This document shows positions 36,324-46,862 of a DNA stretch of 49,771 nucleotides, piece after piece. The notes under the pieces are model-generated. The model searched no databases, was not told where the DNA came from, and saw nothing but the letters and a program-made list of their open reading frames with translations. Every line of letters starts with the position of its first letter. Within the stretch, counting starts at the first letter, position 1. This DNA is from an uncultured Shewanella sp. (GTDB taxonomy: Bacteria > Pseudomonadota > Gammaproteobacteria > Enterobacterales > Shewanellaceae). The DNA is taken from the NCBI GenBank assembly GCA_947503555.1, contig CANNEE010000022.1, positions 1 to 49,771 on the forward strand. Direction: 5' to 3'. Position numbers and translations under genes: made by a program.

Positions 36324-37439
36324 ATGTGGCCAAAGCTATCTGTAATCTTGCTGGCTTACTTTATTGCTGGCCTTGCTCATGCTCAGCCCATGGTGACAGT
36401 AACCAAAGGTTTTGGTCTAACCTTATATGCCTCAGATTTAGGTGACGCCAAACAGATTGCTGTGGGCGATAAGGGAACCTTATTTGTCGGTTCACATAAA
36501 AGTGGTTTGGTACAGGCATTGGTTGATAGCAACCAAGATGGTCGTGTGGATAAGCGTTATGTGATTGCCAAAGGCCTAAAGTACCCAGAAGCAATAGCCT
36601 TTTACCAAGGGGCGCTTTATCTGGCTGAAGAAGACCGTATTGTACGTTTTATCGATATTGAGCAAAGATTAAGACGCCCAGGTCGCCCTAAAGAGGTGTA
36701 CTCAGGTTTACCTGAGGAAAACAAGAAGAGCAGTCGGGCGATGCAATTTGGCCCAGATGGTCGTCTTTATATCACTATCGGTGCCCCTTGTAACGTATGT
36801 GAAAGTGAAGCGCCATTTGCCAGCATGTTGGCGATAAATGTTCATACCGGCGCTAGCGAACAAATTCTTACTGGCATTCGTAAGGTAACAGGGTTCGATT
36901 GGTCTCCAGAAGATGCTAGCCTTTGGTTTGCCGATATAGGTAGAGACTGGATGGGAGATCATCTACCGCCAGATGAGATCAATAAACTAGTAGAAAAGGG
37001 CAGTCACTTTGGTTTCCCCTATGTACATGGGAGTTCTGTGGTTGAACCTGCCTATGACAAGCCTAAGAACCTAAAAGTTAGTCTGCCTGAATATGAATTA
37101 CCAGCCCATGTATCGCCTATGGGGCTGCATTTTTATCGTGGTGAGCAATTTCCAAAGCGTTATCATAATCAGCTCTTTATCGCAGAGAATGGGTCATGGA
37201 ATCGTTCTAGCAAAGTCGGATACCAAGTCGTGATGCTGCGCTTTGCTGAAGGGAAGGTTGTTAAGCGTGAGACTGTGGTGAGCTTTCTAGATGGTGAGTT
37301 TCCTGTGGCTAGGCCTTATTCGATAATAACTGCTCCCGATGGCGCTATGTTTATTTCAGATGATTTAAAGGGCAATGTATATCGCCTGTATTACAAAGGA
37401 GTTGAGCAAACTGCCAACTCAGAGGAAGAGATTGAATGA
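36324..37439 (+). CDS. Sorbosone-dehydrogenase-like PQQ/beta-propeller protein, exported
   Basis: A 371-residue protein starting at ATG 36324 (GGTGA 7 bases in front), with a classic signal peptide (about 1-21, AGLAHA-Q). ATG 36291 would add 11 residues and has no ribosome binding site. The mature part is a six-bladed propeller of the glucose/sorbosone dehydrogenase type, with blades such as [45 protein letters not shown] and [14 protein letters not shown]. Such enzymes usually oxidise sugars in the periplasm with PQQ; the substrate is unknown here. It lies between parE and parC, and its stop overlaps the parC start by 4 bases. Confidence 0.82.
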   Translation: MWPKLSVILLAYFIAGLAHAQPMVTVTKGFGLTLYASDLGDAKQIAVGDKGTLFVGSHKSGLVQALVDSNQDGRVDKRYVIAKGLKYPEAIAFYQGALYLAEEDRIVRFIDIEQRLRRPGRPKEVYSGLPEENKKSSRAMQFGPDGRLYITIGAPCNVCESEAPFASMLAINVHTGASEQILTGIRKVTGFDWSPEDASLWFADIGRDWMGDHLPPDEINKLVEKGSHFGFPYVHGSSVVEPAYDKPKNLKVSLPEYELPAHVSPMGLHFYRGEQFPKRYHNQLFIAENGSWNRSSKVGYQVVMLRFAEGKVVKRETVVSFLDGEFPVARPYSIITAPDGAMFISDDLKGNVYRLYYKGVEQTANSEEEIE

Positions 37440-39706
37440 GTGATGCGATAGATTTGAGCTTAGATGGCGTAGAGCAGCTTCCTCTGAGGCGCTTTACCGA
37501 AGAAGCATACTTAAACTATTCCATGTATGTGATTATGGATAGGGCATTACCCCATATCGGTGATGGTCTTAAGCCTGTTCAACGTCGTATCGTCTATGCC
37601 ATGAGTGAGCTTGGTTTGTCGGCACAGTCCAAGCCGAAAAAATCTGCTCGTACCGTAGGTGACGTATTAGGTAAATATCACCCCCATGGTGATAGCGCCT
37701 GTTATGAAGCTATGGTGCTAATGGCTCAGCCATTTTCATACCGCTATCCTTTGGTTGATGGCCAAGGTAACTGGGGAGCGCCGGATGATCCTAAGTCTTT
37801 CGCGGCAATGCGTTATACCGAAGCTAAACTTTCTCGTTTCTCAGAAGTTCTGCTTAGTGAGCTTGGCCAAGGTACCGTCGACTGGGGAGTTAACTTTGAT
37901 GGTTCGCTGAAAGAGCCTGTGGTACTGCCTGCAAGGCTGCCTCATATTCTTCTGAACGGCATTACAGGTATTGCCGTGGGTATGGCAACGGATATTCCGC
38001 CCCATAATGCAAGAGAGCTAGCCTCTGCCTGTGTAGAGCTATTAGAGAACCCTAAGGCCGATCTTGACCGCTTAATGGAGTTTGTCCCAGGCCCCGATTA
38101 TCCAACTGAAGCTGAAATCATTAACACCAAGGCGGATATTCGCAAGATCTACGACTCTGGTCGTGGCTCACTAAAGATGCGTGCTATCTATAGCATCGAA
38201 AATGGTGAGTTAGTGATTACTGCGCTGCCACATCAGGTGGGTGCAGCAAAGGTGCTTGAGCAAATTGCCGCGCAGATGCAGGCGAAAAAGCTGCCTATGG
38301 TTTCAGACTTACGTGATGAGTCGGATCATGAAAACCCAGTAAGAGTGGTGATTGTTCCTCGCTCAAATCGTGTTGACTGCGAGCAGTTAATGGCGCACCT
38401 ATTTGCAACAACGGATCTGGAAAAGAGCTATAGAGTTAACCTCAACGTCTTGGGGCTAGATGGTAGGCCTCAGGTTAAAGGCCTAAGAACTATGCTCAGC
38501 GAATGGCTCGAGTTTAGAATGCAAACCGTAAGACGCCGCCTCGAGTTTAGGCTAGATAAAGTCTTAGCCCGTTTGCATATTCTTGAAGCCTTGATGATCG
38601 CCTTCCTCAATATTGATGAAGTGATAGAGATTATTCGTAACCATGATGATCCTAAAGCTGAATTAATCAGCCGATTCGACTTAACTGAAAAGCAAGCCGA
38701 TGCAATTTTAGATCTTAAACTACGTCACCTTGCCAGACTTGAAGAGTTTAAGATTAAAGCTGAGCAGGATGAGCTGGAAGCTGAACGTGAAAAACTGCAG
38801 CTTCTATTAAGTTCAGATCGCCGCATGAAAACCCTGATTAAGAAAGAACTGCAAAAAGATGCCCAGACCTATGGTGATGACCGTCGCTCGCCTATGGTGG
38901 AACGTAGCGAGTCAAAGGCACTCTCTGAGCAAGATTTGGTGCCAAGTGAAGCAGTTACTGTGGTGCTATCTGAAAAAGGTTGGGTACGTTGTGGTAAGGG
39001 TCATGAGTTGGATGCCGAATCACTTTCCTACAAAGCGGGTGATAAATTCCTTTGCTCTGCGATAGGTAAGAGTAATCAACCGTCAGTGTTTATCGATAGC
39101 TCTGGACGAGCCTTTGCGACCGAGACTCATACCTTGCCGTCTGCCCGTAGCCAAGGTGAGCCAATAACCACTCGCTTTAATCTTGCAGCTGGCCAAGCAA
39201 TGGAGCATGTGCTGTTAGGTGATGATAAGCAGTGTTACTTGATGGCAAGTGATGCTGGCTACGGTTTTATCTGTAGCTTTAGTGATATGGTCTCTCGCAA
39301 TAAAGCGGGTAAAGCGTTACTTAGCCTGCCTGCTAATGCCAAGTCGTTAAAGCCTCAGCTTATTGGCGAAAATAAAGATGTATCACTGCTGGCGATTACC
39401 AACGAAGGCCGCATGCTGGTTTTCTCTTTAGAAGCCTTACCTCAATTGAGCAAAGGTAAGGGTAACAAGATTATTGGTATTCCTGCTGATAGAGCTAAGA
39501 GTCGTGAAGAGTTGTTGATCCATTTAGTGGTGCTGCCAAATGAAACGCCTGTCACCCTGTGGGCTGGTAAACGTAAGCTCACTCTTAAGCCGAGCGATTT
39601 AGAGCATTATCGAGGTGAGCGAGGTCGTCGCGGTTCGAGATTGCCTAGAGGCTTACAGCGTGTCGATCGCGTTGAACTTGGGGATGATGGCGAGCAGACG
39701 TTATAG
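37436..39706 (+). CDS. parC: DNA topoisomerase IV subunit A
   Basis: 756 residues. Breakage-reunion subunit with catalytic Tyr127 (RYTEAKL) and the six-bladed C-terminal propeller-like domain (about residues 490-756). The quinolone-resistance region reads [10 protein letters not shown]; the positions equal to E. coli Ser80 and Glu84 are Ser87 and Glu91, the sensitive wild-type residues. The start is coupled to the upstream sorbosone-dehydrogenase-like gene by an ATGA overlap. Confidence 0.97.
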   Translation: MSDAIDLSLDGVEQLPLRRFTEEAYLNYSMYVIMDRALPHIGDGLKPVQRRIVYAMSELGLSAQSKPKKSARTVGDVLGKYHPHGDSACYEAMVLMAQPFSYRYPLVDGQGNWGAPDDPKSFAAMRYTEAKLSRFSEVLLSELGQGTVDWGVNFDGSLKEPVVLPARLPHILLNGITGIAVGMATDIPPHNARELASACVELLENPKADLDRLMEFVPGPDYPTEAEIINTKADIRKIYDSGRGSLKMRAIYSIENGELVITALPHQVGAAKVLEQIAAQMQAKKLPMVSDLRDESDHENPVRVVIVPRSNRVDCEQLMAHLFATTDLEKSYRVNLNVLGLDGRPQVKGLRTMLSEWLEFRMQTVRRRLEFRLDKVLARLHILEALMIAFLNIDEVIEIIRNHDDPKAELISRFDLTEKQADAILDLKLRHLARLEEFKIKAEQDELEAEREKLQLLLSSDRRMKTLIKKELQKDAQTYGDDRRSPMVERSESKALSEQDLVPSEAVTVVLSEKGWVRCGKGHELDAESLSYKAGDKFLCSAIGKSNQPSVFIDSSGRAFATETHTLPSARSQGEPITTRFNLAAGQAMEHVLLGDDKQCYLMASDAGYGFICSFSDMVSRNKAGKALLSLPANAKSLKPQLIGENKDVSLLAITNEGRMLVFSLEALPQLSKGKGNKIIGIPADRAKSREELLIHLVVLPNETPVTLWAGKRKLTLKPSDLEHYRGERGRRGSRLPRGLQRVDRVELGDDGEQTL

Positions 39707-39730
39707 TCAGTTTTTAAGGATTAAAAAAAC

Positions 39731-39757
39731 AAAAATGCTGCCATTGGCAGCATTTTT
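39731..39757 (+). terminator. Terminator of the nudF-parC cluster
   Basis: A 12-bp AAAAATGCTGCC/GGCAGCATTTTT stem (39731-39742 with 39746-39757) with an ATT loop, 24 bases after parC. Confidence 0.94.
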
Positions 39758-39804
39758 TATGTTATTTTCTAGCGTGAAAACTAATCTGAAAAGCTCAACT
39801 TGCC

Positions 39805-39996
39805 CTAAGCGACTTCGTAGTAGTTTGGCTCAATATCGACTTGAGCTTGAATGATCTGAGTGGCCATTTTGGCACACTTACCACACTGGCTTGCAACCCC
39901 TAAGCGTTTCTTCACATCCGATAGCGACATGTCACCTTGGCCAACGGCTTCTTTGATTTGAGTATCTGTGATGGCATGGCATAAACAAACGAACAT
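39805..39996 (-). CDS. bfd: Bacterioferritin-associated ferredoxin Bfd
   Basis: A 63-residue [2Fe-2S] protein with the four ligands Cys4, Cys6, Cys38 and Cys41 (CLC and QCGKC). Bfd reduces bacterioferritin to release iron under starvation. The open frame runs back to 40170, but the real start is the internal ATG at 39996, which gives the standard MFVCLCH opening and is preceded by GGAG. A Fur box lies 37 bases upstream. No bfr gene is adjacent. Confidence 0.93.
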   Translation of the reverse strand: MFVCLCHAITDTQIKEAVGQGDMSLSDVKKRLGVASQCGKCAKMATQIIQAQVDIEPNYYEVA

Positions 39997-40032
39997 ATGG
40001 GGCTCTCCAATTAAGTTAAACGCATTGTAAAT

Positions 40033-40051
40033 GACAATGGTTATCATTGCT
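40033..40051. promoter_or_regulatory. Fur box upstream of bfd
   Basis: GACAATGGTTATCATTGCT matches 13 of 19 positions of the Fur consensus GATAATGATAATCATTATC, with the central ATCATT intact. It is placed to repress bfd when iron is plentiful. Confidence 0.7.
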
Positions 40052-40260
40052 AATAACTCTTTTTCATACTTAATCTCTATTCCTTTGGGGGCTGTTATTA
40101 AAAGCTGTGAAGTGTAAACAAGTTGCAGGTCGAATTTTGAGCTGGATCTAAGTTTGAAAAAAGTCAGCAAAAAGTGTTAGTTTGTAATAATGTTAATTTA
40201 TTGTGTTATTTTTGGTTCGCATCACTTGCGAACGTGATTAGTGTGCTGACAATTTGGGTT
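40052..40260. other. Intergenic region between bfd and the Aer-like gene
   Basis: Together with the flanking sites this gap is 313 bases. It is AT-rich and holds a GTTCGCA-TCACT-TGCGAAC hairpin at 40215-40233, which could be an operator or the end of an unseen short transcript. No reading frame is evident. A promoter for the receptor gene must lie here, but I cannot single one out. Confidence 0.35.
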
Positions 40261-40303
40261 CAAGGAGGACAACAAAAGGCGACAGCCCATTACCTCCTTG
40301 GAG
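40261..40303 (+). promoter_or_regulatory. Leader hairpin with anti-Shine-Dalgarno arm upstream of the Aer-like gene
   Basis: CAAGGAGG (40261-40268) pairs perfectly with CCTCCTTG (40293-40300) around a 24-nt loop. The working Shine-Dalgarno GGAG (40300-40303) begins in the stem's last base, 6 bases before ATG 40310. The 3' arm with its flank (ACCTCCTT) equals the anti-Shine-Dalgarno end of 16S rRNA, so this RNA could switch between closed and open forms. Confidence 0.5.
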
Positions 40304-40309
40304 TCATAA

Positions 40310-41887
40310 ATGAGAAAAAACCTACCCGTTACTCAGACTGAGTACGATTATCCCCAAGATTGGATTTTGCTTTCCACAACTGATACCAAAAGTATTATCA
40401 AGTATGCCAATAAGGCTTTTTGCCAAGTCGCTGGTTTTGCGGTCGATGAACTTGTGGGTCAGCCCCATAATATGGTGCGCCATCCGGATATGCCGCCGGC
40501 GGCTTTTGCCGATCTTTGGCAATGTGTACAAAGAGGTGATCCCTGGAAGGGGCTGGTGAAAAATCGTTGTGCCAATGGTGATTATTACTGGGTTGATGCC
40601 TTCGTAACACCCATTACCCATAATGGTGAGGTGGTGGAATATCAGTCGGTGCGTACCAAGCCAAGTAAGGCTCAAGTCAGTCGAGCTGAAACGCTTTACA
40701 AGGCGATCAATGAAGGTAAAGCAAAGCAGGCGAAACCTGGATTGTCTTTGCCCACTAAGCTTGCAGCTCTGTTTGGTGTGGCTATGGTGCCCATGGCTTA
40801 TGTAGCATGGCAATCGGGTGGTTTAGGTTTGGGCTTATTCAGCCTAAGTTTATTGATAGGCTTGATTGGTGGTTATCAATTATTTGAGCGTTATCGTGGC
40901 TTAGTTGAAAAGGCTAAAGGTATCTATGCTAACTCTCTTGCAAGCCAAGTCTATACAGGTCATGGTGATGATGTTGCGCAAATTGAACTGGCCTTGCAGA
41001 TGCAAGCCTCGGAGCTTAAAGCTGTCTTAGGTCGAACTTTAGATGCCTGTGAACAGACCTCGGTGAATGCGAAACACTCGGCTGAAAAAGGGGAAGAGGT
41101 GCAGGCTAATGGTATGGCTCAGCAAGCTGAAATAGAGCAGGTAGCGACGGCAATGCAGGAGATGACAGCCACACTTGCCGATATGGCAGGTAATTGCGCT
41201 GATACCGCCAGTGCTAGCGGTCAGGCACAGGAAGAGGCGAGTGCTGGTGATGCCATAGTGAATTCGGTTGTGAGTTCAATTGAATCAATGTCGGATAAAC
41301 TGGTACAGACCTCTGATGTGATAGCAAAACTAGAAGCGCACAGTAAAGAGATTGGCTCAGTGTTAGATGTGATTCAGGGGATTGCTGAGCAAACAAATCT
41401 GCTCGCGCTCAACGCGGCTATTGAGGCTGCCCGAGCAGGCGAGCAGGGAAGAGGGTTTGCTGTTGTAGCCGATGAGGTTCGCTCTCTTGCTAAAAGAACC
41501 CATGACTCGACCACTGAGATCCACAATATGATCACTTTGCTGCAGGAGGGGACCGCCAGTGCTGTATCAAGTGTGCAAGAGGGGGTTGATGGTGCGAGTC
41601 AATGTGTTGAACAGGCTCAGCAGGCTGGCAATGCATTAGCCAGTATTCGTCGCTCTATCGAAACCATTACCGATATGACTCACCATATTGCGAGCGCAGT
41701 CGAGGAGCAATCCAGTGTCTCTGCCGAAGTCAATCGTAACGTGGTCAATGTCTCTTCGCTGATTAACGACAGTAATAGCTTAGGAGAGCAGATGGTTGGC
41801 CTTAATCATGATGTTGTGGCTAAGGTGGACTCGCAACAAGCTTTGGTTGAGCAGTTTCTCAAACGCAGCTTTGCCGCGACTCGTTAG
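40310..41887 (+). CDS. Aer-like PAS-domain methyl-accepting chemotaxis protein (aerotaxis receptor type)
   Basis: A 525-residue receptor without a periplasmic domain. Order: PAS domain (about residues 20-120; [26 protein letters not shown] is the Aer-type opening), two short hydrophobic segments (about 149-190) that anchor it, and a signalling domain (about 230-525) with the conserved hairpin tip [32 protein letters not shown]. In Aer, the PAS domain holds FAD and senses redox state rather than a ligand. No CheW-binding pentapeptide NWETF-type tail is seen. ATG 40310 has GGAG 6 bases in front. Confidence 0.88.
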   Translation: MRKNLPVTQTEYDYPQDWILLSTTDTKSIIKYANKAFCQVAGFAVDELVGQPHNMVRHPDMPPAAFADLWQCVQRGDPWKGLVKNRCANGDYYWVDAFVTPITHNGEVVEYQSVRTKPSKAQVSRAETLYKAINEGKAKQAKPGLSLPTKLAALFGVAMVPMAYVAWQSGGLGLGLFSLSLLIGLIGGYQLFERYRGLVEKAKGIYANSLASQVYTGHGDDVAQIELALQMQASELKAVLGRTLDACEQTSVNAKHSAEKGEEVQANGMAQQAEIEQVATAMQEMTATLADMAGNCADTASASGQAQEEASAGDAIVNSVVSSIESMSDKLVQTSDVIAKLEAHSKEIGSVLDVIQGIAEQTNLLALNAAIEAARAGEQGRGFAVVADEVRSLAKRTHDSTTEIHNMITLLQEGTASAVSSVQEGVDGASQCVEQAQQAGNALASIRRSIETITDMTHHIASAVEEQSSVSAEVNRNVVNVSSLINDSNSLGEQMVGLNHDVVAKVDSQQALVEQFLKRSFAATR

Positions 41888-41919
41888 TGCCCGACAAAGT
41901 GTTTTGAAAGCTTAATTCG

Positions 41920-42669
41920 TTAAGGAAACCAAGGACGGTACTTTGCTTTGGATGCAGGGATTTCTATGTCACTGAGTAGGCTAGCCTTGGCTTTATCTGG
42001 ATAGTTACTAAAGATGCCATCGACCCCCGCACATTGTAGTGCCTGTATATCTTCTGAGTTATCTACCGTATACACAAACACTTTAGCCCCTCTGTGCTTG
42101 GCATCTTGAATCAGCTCATGGCTGATAAAATCTATGCTGAGGTTAAGGCTATAGGCATTTAGCTGGCTCACAATCGCTGCACCATCTAAGGGGATGCCTG
42201 CTAAAAGTGGGGCGACGCGAGCCTTAGGGTGCGCTTTGGCAAAGGTCGATAACTGCTGATGGTTAAACGAGGATATTAGTAGCTGTTTATCTTGATAGCC
42301 GAGTTGAGTAATCAACTTAGGGTAAAGGGCTATAAAAGCATCAAGACAGGTATTACCCTTTAACTCTATGTTAACTTCTGCCTTGCCATCGCTATAGCGG
42401 TAAACCTCTTCCATCAATTGCCATAAGCTTGGAATAGGCAGGCCTTTGATTTTAGCCTGTTTGACTTGCTTTAGGGGCTGAGTGTGGATTAGTCCAGACA
42501 TAGAGCTCATTTTCTCCATGCGCCTGTCATGGAATACTATCAGTTCACCTTGGCATTCATGGACATCTATCTCTAGAGAATGAATGCCAAGATCTATCGC
42601 CTTTCTCATCGCATTTAAGGTGTTTTCTGCGCAATAGCCGCTGGCTCCTCTATGGGCAAAAATCTGCAT
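41920..42669 (-). CDS. Glycerophosphodiester phosphodiesterase
   Basis: A 249-residue GDPD-family enzyme that hydrolyses glycerophosphodiesters from phospholipid turnover to glycerol-3-phosphate and an alcohol. Catalytic and metal residues are visible: HRGASGYCAENT (His6, Arg7, Glu15), LEIDVHECQGELIVFHD (Glu and Asp pair and His47) and NIELKG. No signal peptide, so it resembles cytoplasmic UgpQ. TAGGAG lies before ATG 42669, inside the end of mscM, whose stop is only 3 bases away, so translation is coupled. Confidence 0.9.
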   Translation of the reverse strand: MQIFAHRGASGYCAENTLNAMRKAIDLGIHSLEIDVHECQGELIVFHDRRMEKMSSMSGLIHTQPLKQVKQAKIKGLPIPSLWQLMEEVYRYSDGKAEVNIELKGNTCLDAFIALYPKLITQLGYQDKQLLISSFNHQQLSTFAKAHPKARVAPLLAGIPLDGAAIVSQLNAYSLNLSIDFISHELIQDAKHRGAKVFVYTVDNSEDIQALQCAGVDGIFSNYPDKAKASLLSDIEIPASKAKYRPWFP

Positions 42670-42672
42670 TGA

Positions 42673-45600
42673 TTAACTCCTAATTAAGCCTGTTTCCTTG
42701 GCGACATTGCTACTTGGCCCATTATTGATATGGATTTCCAGCTGCGGGTAAGCAAGCTCGAGACCATTTTCCTTTAACTTCTTGCTGATTCGTTTATGCA
42801 GCTTATGTTTTAGAGGCCATCTGGCTCCCATATCTTGGGCATAGGCACGCACTTCAAAGTCTTGAGTGTGTTTACCAAAGCCTGCAAACCATACTTCTGG
42901 CTCAGGAGTCGATAAAGCTTCTTCACACTCTTCCACCGCTTGATAAAGGGCGGCTTCGACTCTAGCGGGATCTGAGTCTCTGGCCACAGAGACAAAAATA
43001 ATCACACGAGTGATAGGGTCTGATAGCGACCAGTTAACGAGCTGCTCGGTAATAAAGGCCTTGTTAGGTACGATTATCTCTTTTCTGTCCCAGTCGATAA
43101 TTGTGGTGGCACGAATTTGAATTTTACTGACTGTACCTGTGAGCTCTCGAATCGTGACGGTATCACCGATACGAATAGGCTTCTCAAATAGAATAATTAG
43201 GCCTGAGATGAAGTTGGCAAAGATCTCTTGTAAACCAAAGCCTAGACCTACAGATAATGCCGCGACCAACCATTGTAATTTGCTCCACTCCATTCCGAGT
43301 GTGGAGAAACCTATCAGTAAGCCAAAGAAAACCACCAGGTAGCGGCTGACAGTGGTAATAGCAAAGCCAGTACCCGGAGTGAGATCGAATCTTTGCAGTA
43401 CGACCAGCTCCAACAAACCTGGTAGATTGGTGGCTATCATGAGTGAGAATCCCATGATAATCAGACCAAACAGAAGCGACTTTATGGTGATAGGAAGTTG
43501 TTGTTCAATACCGTCGATGCTGGTGGTGCTAGTCCATAACGTTATGCCATCGAGAAATGAAAACAGGGCGGTGTGGGTCTGGGTCCATAATCCCACTAAC
43601 CCAGCTAATAGCGCTAAGGTTAGCAAAGAGCGAACTAACCCTAAGGATTGACTGGAGATGGTTTCGAGGTCAACTAGTGGTTCTTCGTAGTTCTCTAGAG
43701 GATCATTACTGTTAGCGCTGAGCTCCCCTTTTTCACGCGCAGCTACTTGCTCTGCACGTCTGGTTTTCGCTCGCTCAAAGGCAAGGCGGCGTCTAGCAAT
43801 CAGCATCCAACGTTTGATCAGCTGATATAGCAGCAGTGTGCCTAAGCCAAGCAGGAGGGAGACCTGAAGCTGCATCAGCATTTCAAATGCACTGTAATAG
43901 TATCCTTGGAAGGCAAGTACGGCACTGATAACAGGCAGAGATAATAGTAGTAGCCAGACAAGCTTTTGCAGTAGCTGTTTATTTTTGCCATTAAGGTGAA
44001 ATTCACGATAACGTTTTGATAGTGACAACAACTCTTTATAAAAGAGAAACAGCATAATACAGAATATAATGAAGGCACCTCGGCCTAGGCTGTTACGCAC
44101 CAAGGAAAGGGTTAACTCTTGGCTAGCAGCCATGATGGCGACTAAGGGTAAGGTTTGAATGAAAAAGCGTCTAAATTTGCTAACGAATACAGTGATGATA
44201 TCGGATGGACGCTTAAAGTGACCTATGAGTATGCCTTGTTCTCGGCAGAGGTTTTTGACTAATAGATAGAGTAGGTAATAGAGACCTGCTGCACTAAGAC
44301 CTGCGCCAAGTGCAGAGACAGCATTGATTGGGTCTTGATATAAAATTTGTCCAGCAAAAATAAGTGAGACAGGCAAAATCAAAGTATAGCCTAGGGTGAC
44401 TATCAGAGCCTTGAGGGTATAGTTAAAGTTATCTTGGGTAACGTTACCCACGTTGCTGGCGTAATGGGCTAAGGTGCGGTTAAACCTAGGGCTAACGGTA
44501 TCTTGGATCACTAGGCTTAAGACTAAGATGATAATCCACCAAGACCAAGCATCTTCATGCCTTGTTATCGCTTCTTCGAGGGCCAACCACTGCTTATCTT
44601 GCATTAGCCATTCAAGGCTCGCGCCAAGATCCTTAAACCAAGCTTTACTGATTTTACTGGCATTAGGCACCCAAAAAAGCTGCTCACTTAAGGTGCTTTT
44701 TAGCGTTTGATGCAAGACAGCCAGCTGCTCATAGCTTAACTTAAGCTTGGTGAGTTCGCTGGCCTTAAGGTCTAAACTGGACTTTAACGCTTCTAATAGT
44801 AGTAATTGGGAATTGATCAGCTTTTGCTGTTGGCTCTCAATTAACTCATCCTGTGGTGAAGCCAGTCTTTGTTCATTTTTAATGAATTGCTGTTCTATCT
44901 GATATTTTTCTATTTTACTGGCAGCTAACTCTCCTTCGAGAGAGTTAGGGTTTATTGGTTTAGGCAGGTTTTGCAACATAAGCAAAAATCGTTCACCAAA
45001 TGCCGAGTTGACCTTTACCCAAGCGATTTGCTCTTGGACGCTACTGAGTTGCTTAGATTGAGTGTGATAACGCTTCTCGGCTAACTCTTGCTGCTTAACT
45101 ATGGTATCTATCTCTTGGTTCAGGGCTTTTAGCTGTTGAGCGTAGGCGTGATTTTCTTGGCTAATAGCCAGCAGCTCTGGATGAGAAAGATCTTTGGTGT
45201 TGGTTTGACTCTTGGCGATAGCTGCGTCGGTTTGTTTTTGTCTATGTTGACCAATAACCGTATTAAGCTGTTCTATCAAATGCTCCTGCTGTATTAGCTG
45301 GGTTCGCACCAGATCTAGCTCTAATTGAGTTAGGCTGAGTCTCTGAGGGCTAGTGCTTAACTCGGCTTGAAGTGTTGTGACTTGCTGGGCGAGCAGTTTT
45401 CTTTGCAGTTGCTGTAGTTGACCACTAGTAGTGGTAATACTAGAAAGTGGTGTTTTACTGTGGGTGCTGAGCTGGCTTTTAGCATTACTAATTAGCTCTG
45501 GTAATTGCTGTTGCCTGAGCGCTTGGCTAGCCAATGTTTCTGCCAGGCTGGCTTCTTGTTGCTTAAGCTCTGACTGCTTAAGGTAGGCTGCCGATGCTTG

Positions 45601-45885
45601 TTGGGCTAAATCTTCACGCTTTTTGGGCTTCAAATTACGCTTTGCTTTTGCAATTTGTTGGTTTAGCGCCTGCTTGGTTTTCTCTACATCGATATTTTTT
45701 ATTAGGAAACTTTGCTCTGCCTGCTGCTGCTCTTGTAGTGACTTCTCAAGTTGAAAAATCTGCTCATTATCTGAGTTAGCTCGCTCTTTAGAGGGCTGAG
45801 AGATGGACTTGTTTATAGATAATGGCGTGTTAGCCATCAAATTGAAGCTAAAGCAACATAAAAGTAAAAAAGCAATTCGCAGCAT
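42673..45885 (-). CDS. mscM: MscM-type large mechanosensitive channel (MscS superfamily)
   Basis: About 1070 residues. Order: signal peptide (MLRIAFLLLCCFSFNLMA), a long periplasmic Gln/Leu-rich coiled-coil region (about 30-460), a group of membrane helices (about 465-800) and the MscS pore and beta domain (about 850-1050, GLGFGLQEIFANFISGLIILFEKPIRIGDTV). This is the layout of E. coli MscM (YjeP), which releases solutes on osmotic downshift. ATG 45885 starts the signal peptide; a TTG at 45927 is in frame. Neither has a clear ribosome binding site. In E. coli mscM directly follows psd; here an EamA gene is between. Confidence 0.9.
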   Translation of the reverse strand: MLRIAFLLLCCFSFNLMANTPLSINKSISQPSKERANSDNEQIFQLEKSLQEQQQAEQSFLIKNIDVEKTKQALNQQIAKAKRNLKPKKREDLAQQASAAYLKQSELKQQEASLAETLASQALRQQQLPELISNAKSQLSTHSKTPLSSITTTSGQLQQLQRKLLAQQVTTLQAELSTSPQRLSLTQLELDLVRTQLIQQEHLIEQLNTVIGQHRQKQTDAAIAKSQTNTKDLSHPELLAISQENHAYAQQLKALNQEIDTIVKQQELAEKRYHTQSKQLSSVQEQIAWVKVNSAFGERFLLMLQNLPKPINPNSLEGELAASKIEKYQIEQQFIKNEQRLASPQDELIESQQQKLINSQLLLLEALKSSLDLKASELTKLKLSYEQLAVLHQTLKSTLSEQLFWVPNASKISKAWFKDLGASLEWLMQDKQWLALEEAITRHEDAWSWWIIILVLSLVIQDTVSPRFNRTLAHYASNVGNVTQDNFNYTLKALIVTLGYTLILPVSLIFAGQILYQDPINAVSALGAGLSAAGLYYLLYLLVKNLCREQGILIGHFKRPSDIITVFVSKFRRFFIQTLPLVAIMAASQELTLSLVRNSLGRGAFIIFCIMLFLFYKELLSLSKRYREFHLNGKNKQLLQKLVWLLLLSLPVISAVLAFQGYYYSAFEMLMQLQVSLLLGLGTLLLYQLIKRWMLIARRRLAFERAKTRRAEQVAAREKGELSANSNDPLENYEEPLVDLETISSQSLGLVRSLLTLALLAGLVGLWTQTHTALFSFLDGITLWTSTTSIDGIEQQLPITIKSLLFGLIIMGFSLMIATNLPGLLELVVLQRFDLTPGTGFAITTVSRYLVVFFGLLIGFSTLGMEWSKLQWLVAALSVGLGFGLQEIFANFISGLIILFEKPIRIGDTVTIRELTGTVSKIQIRATTIIDWDRKEIIVPNKAFITEQLVNWSLSDPITRVIIFVSVARDSDPARVEAALYQAVEECEEALSTPEPEVWFAGFGKHTQDFEVRAYAQDMGARWPLKHKLHKRISKKLKENGLELAYPQLEIHINNGPSSNVAKETGLIRS

Positions 45886-45967
45886 AGGGAGAAAATTGTT
45901 GCTAGATGATAGCCTTGAGTATATCAACAGCGACAGAAAAAGCGCATAAAAAACGCATTAACAGGCG

Positions 45968-46849
45968 TTATTTTTTACGACGACTTTGCTGGGTTTCATA
46001 AATTGCGGTGCTGACGATAAGTGCGCCGCCTATCAGTATGTTGCTCGTTAACTCTTCTCCCAGAACCAGTAGCGCTAATAGGCTAGCGTAAAGGGGTTGC
46101 AGACAAGAAACTAGGCTAATAGTTTTGGCGCTAAGTATGCGTAATGCCGAGGTAAATAGAGCATGGGGAGCGGCAGTAAAGCCAATGCCAAGGATCAGCA
46201 CTAACCACCATGCTTGAGTAGGAAGCGCTGTTATGTCGTCACTATGCCAAGGCAGCAAGAAAAATACCGCGACTAAGGTTTGGTAGAACATGGCGTGGGC
46301 GCCACTGTAACGGGCGAAATATTGTTTGTGCAGCAGATTACGACCTGTAAATAACATGGCCGAAAGGACACCAAGCAAGATACCTAAGGTAATATCATTA
46401 TTTAGGTTTGGTTCCGGCACCAAAATAATCACGCCGATTAACACTAGTACACCACAAACAAGGTCTTTTACCGCCAGCCTTGTTTTGGTTACCCAAGGCT
46501 CAATGAGTACTGTCATCACTGGGTAGGTGAAAAATGAGATGATACCTATGGCTACGGAAGAAAGCTGCATTGAGGCAAAGTAAGTTACCCAGTGCAGGCT
46601 AACTATGATGCCCAGGATGATAGCGATACCATAGTCTTTGGCTTGATTGAGTTTTAGCTGCTGTTTGCCCGCTTTTACTAGGATGGCCAAGGCTATGCTT
46701 GCAACTGCACACCTTAAGATGGTGATATCTAGAGCGCTAAGGGGAATGAGTTTAGAAAATAGAGCCGTACCGCCAAAGAGTAGCACGGCGAGGTGGAGCT
46801 GCAATAAACCTGTATTGTGTGAAGCTGATATTGCAGCGCCCTGTGACAT
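45968..46849 (-). CDS. EamA/DMT-family transporter
   Basis: A 293-residue protein with about ten hydrophobic segments in two EamA repeats (about 10-145 and 155-285). Drug/metabolite transporters of this class export small metabolites or amino acids; the substrate is unknown. It lies between psd and mscM, 13 bases after psd. AAGGA precedes the ATG. Its basic tail (QSRRKK) fits an inside C-terminus. Confidence 0.88.
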   Translation of the reverse strand: MSQGAAISASHNTGLLQLHLAVLLFGGTALFSKLIPLSALDITILRCAVASIALAILVKAGKQQLKLNQAKDYGIAIILGIIVSLHWVTYFASMQLSSVAIGIISFFTYPVMTVLIEPWVTKTRLAVKDLVCGVLVLIGVIILVPEPNLNNDITLGILLGVLSAMLFTGRNLLHKQYFARYSGAHAMFYQTLVAVFFLLPWHSDDITALPTQAWWLVLILGIGFTAAPHALFTSALRILSAKTISLVSCLQPLYASLLALLVLGEELTSNILIGGALIVSTAIYETQQSRRKK

Positions 46850-46862
46850 TCGTAGTCCTTGG

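Noticed and set aside
40214-40230. Sigma54-like TGGTTCGCATCACTTGC upstream of the Aer-like receptor
   Set aside because: GG and GC are 12 bases apart instead of 10, and the match comes from a GTTCGCA/TGCGAAC hairpin.
40261-40309. c-di-GMP (GEMM) riboswitch before the Aer-like chemoreceptor gene
   Set aside because: The conserved GEMM core words and the two-stem layout are absent; only one simple hairpin is present.
43139-43651. Open frames on the plus strand opposite mscM
   Set aside because: They lack ribosome binding sites and lie wholly inside a well-supported gene, so they are shadows.
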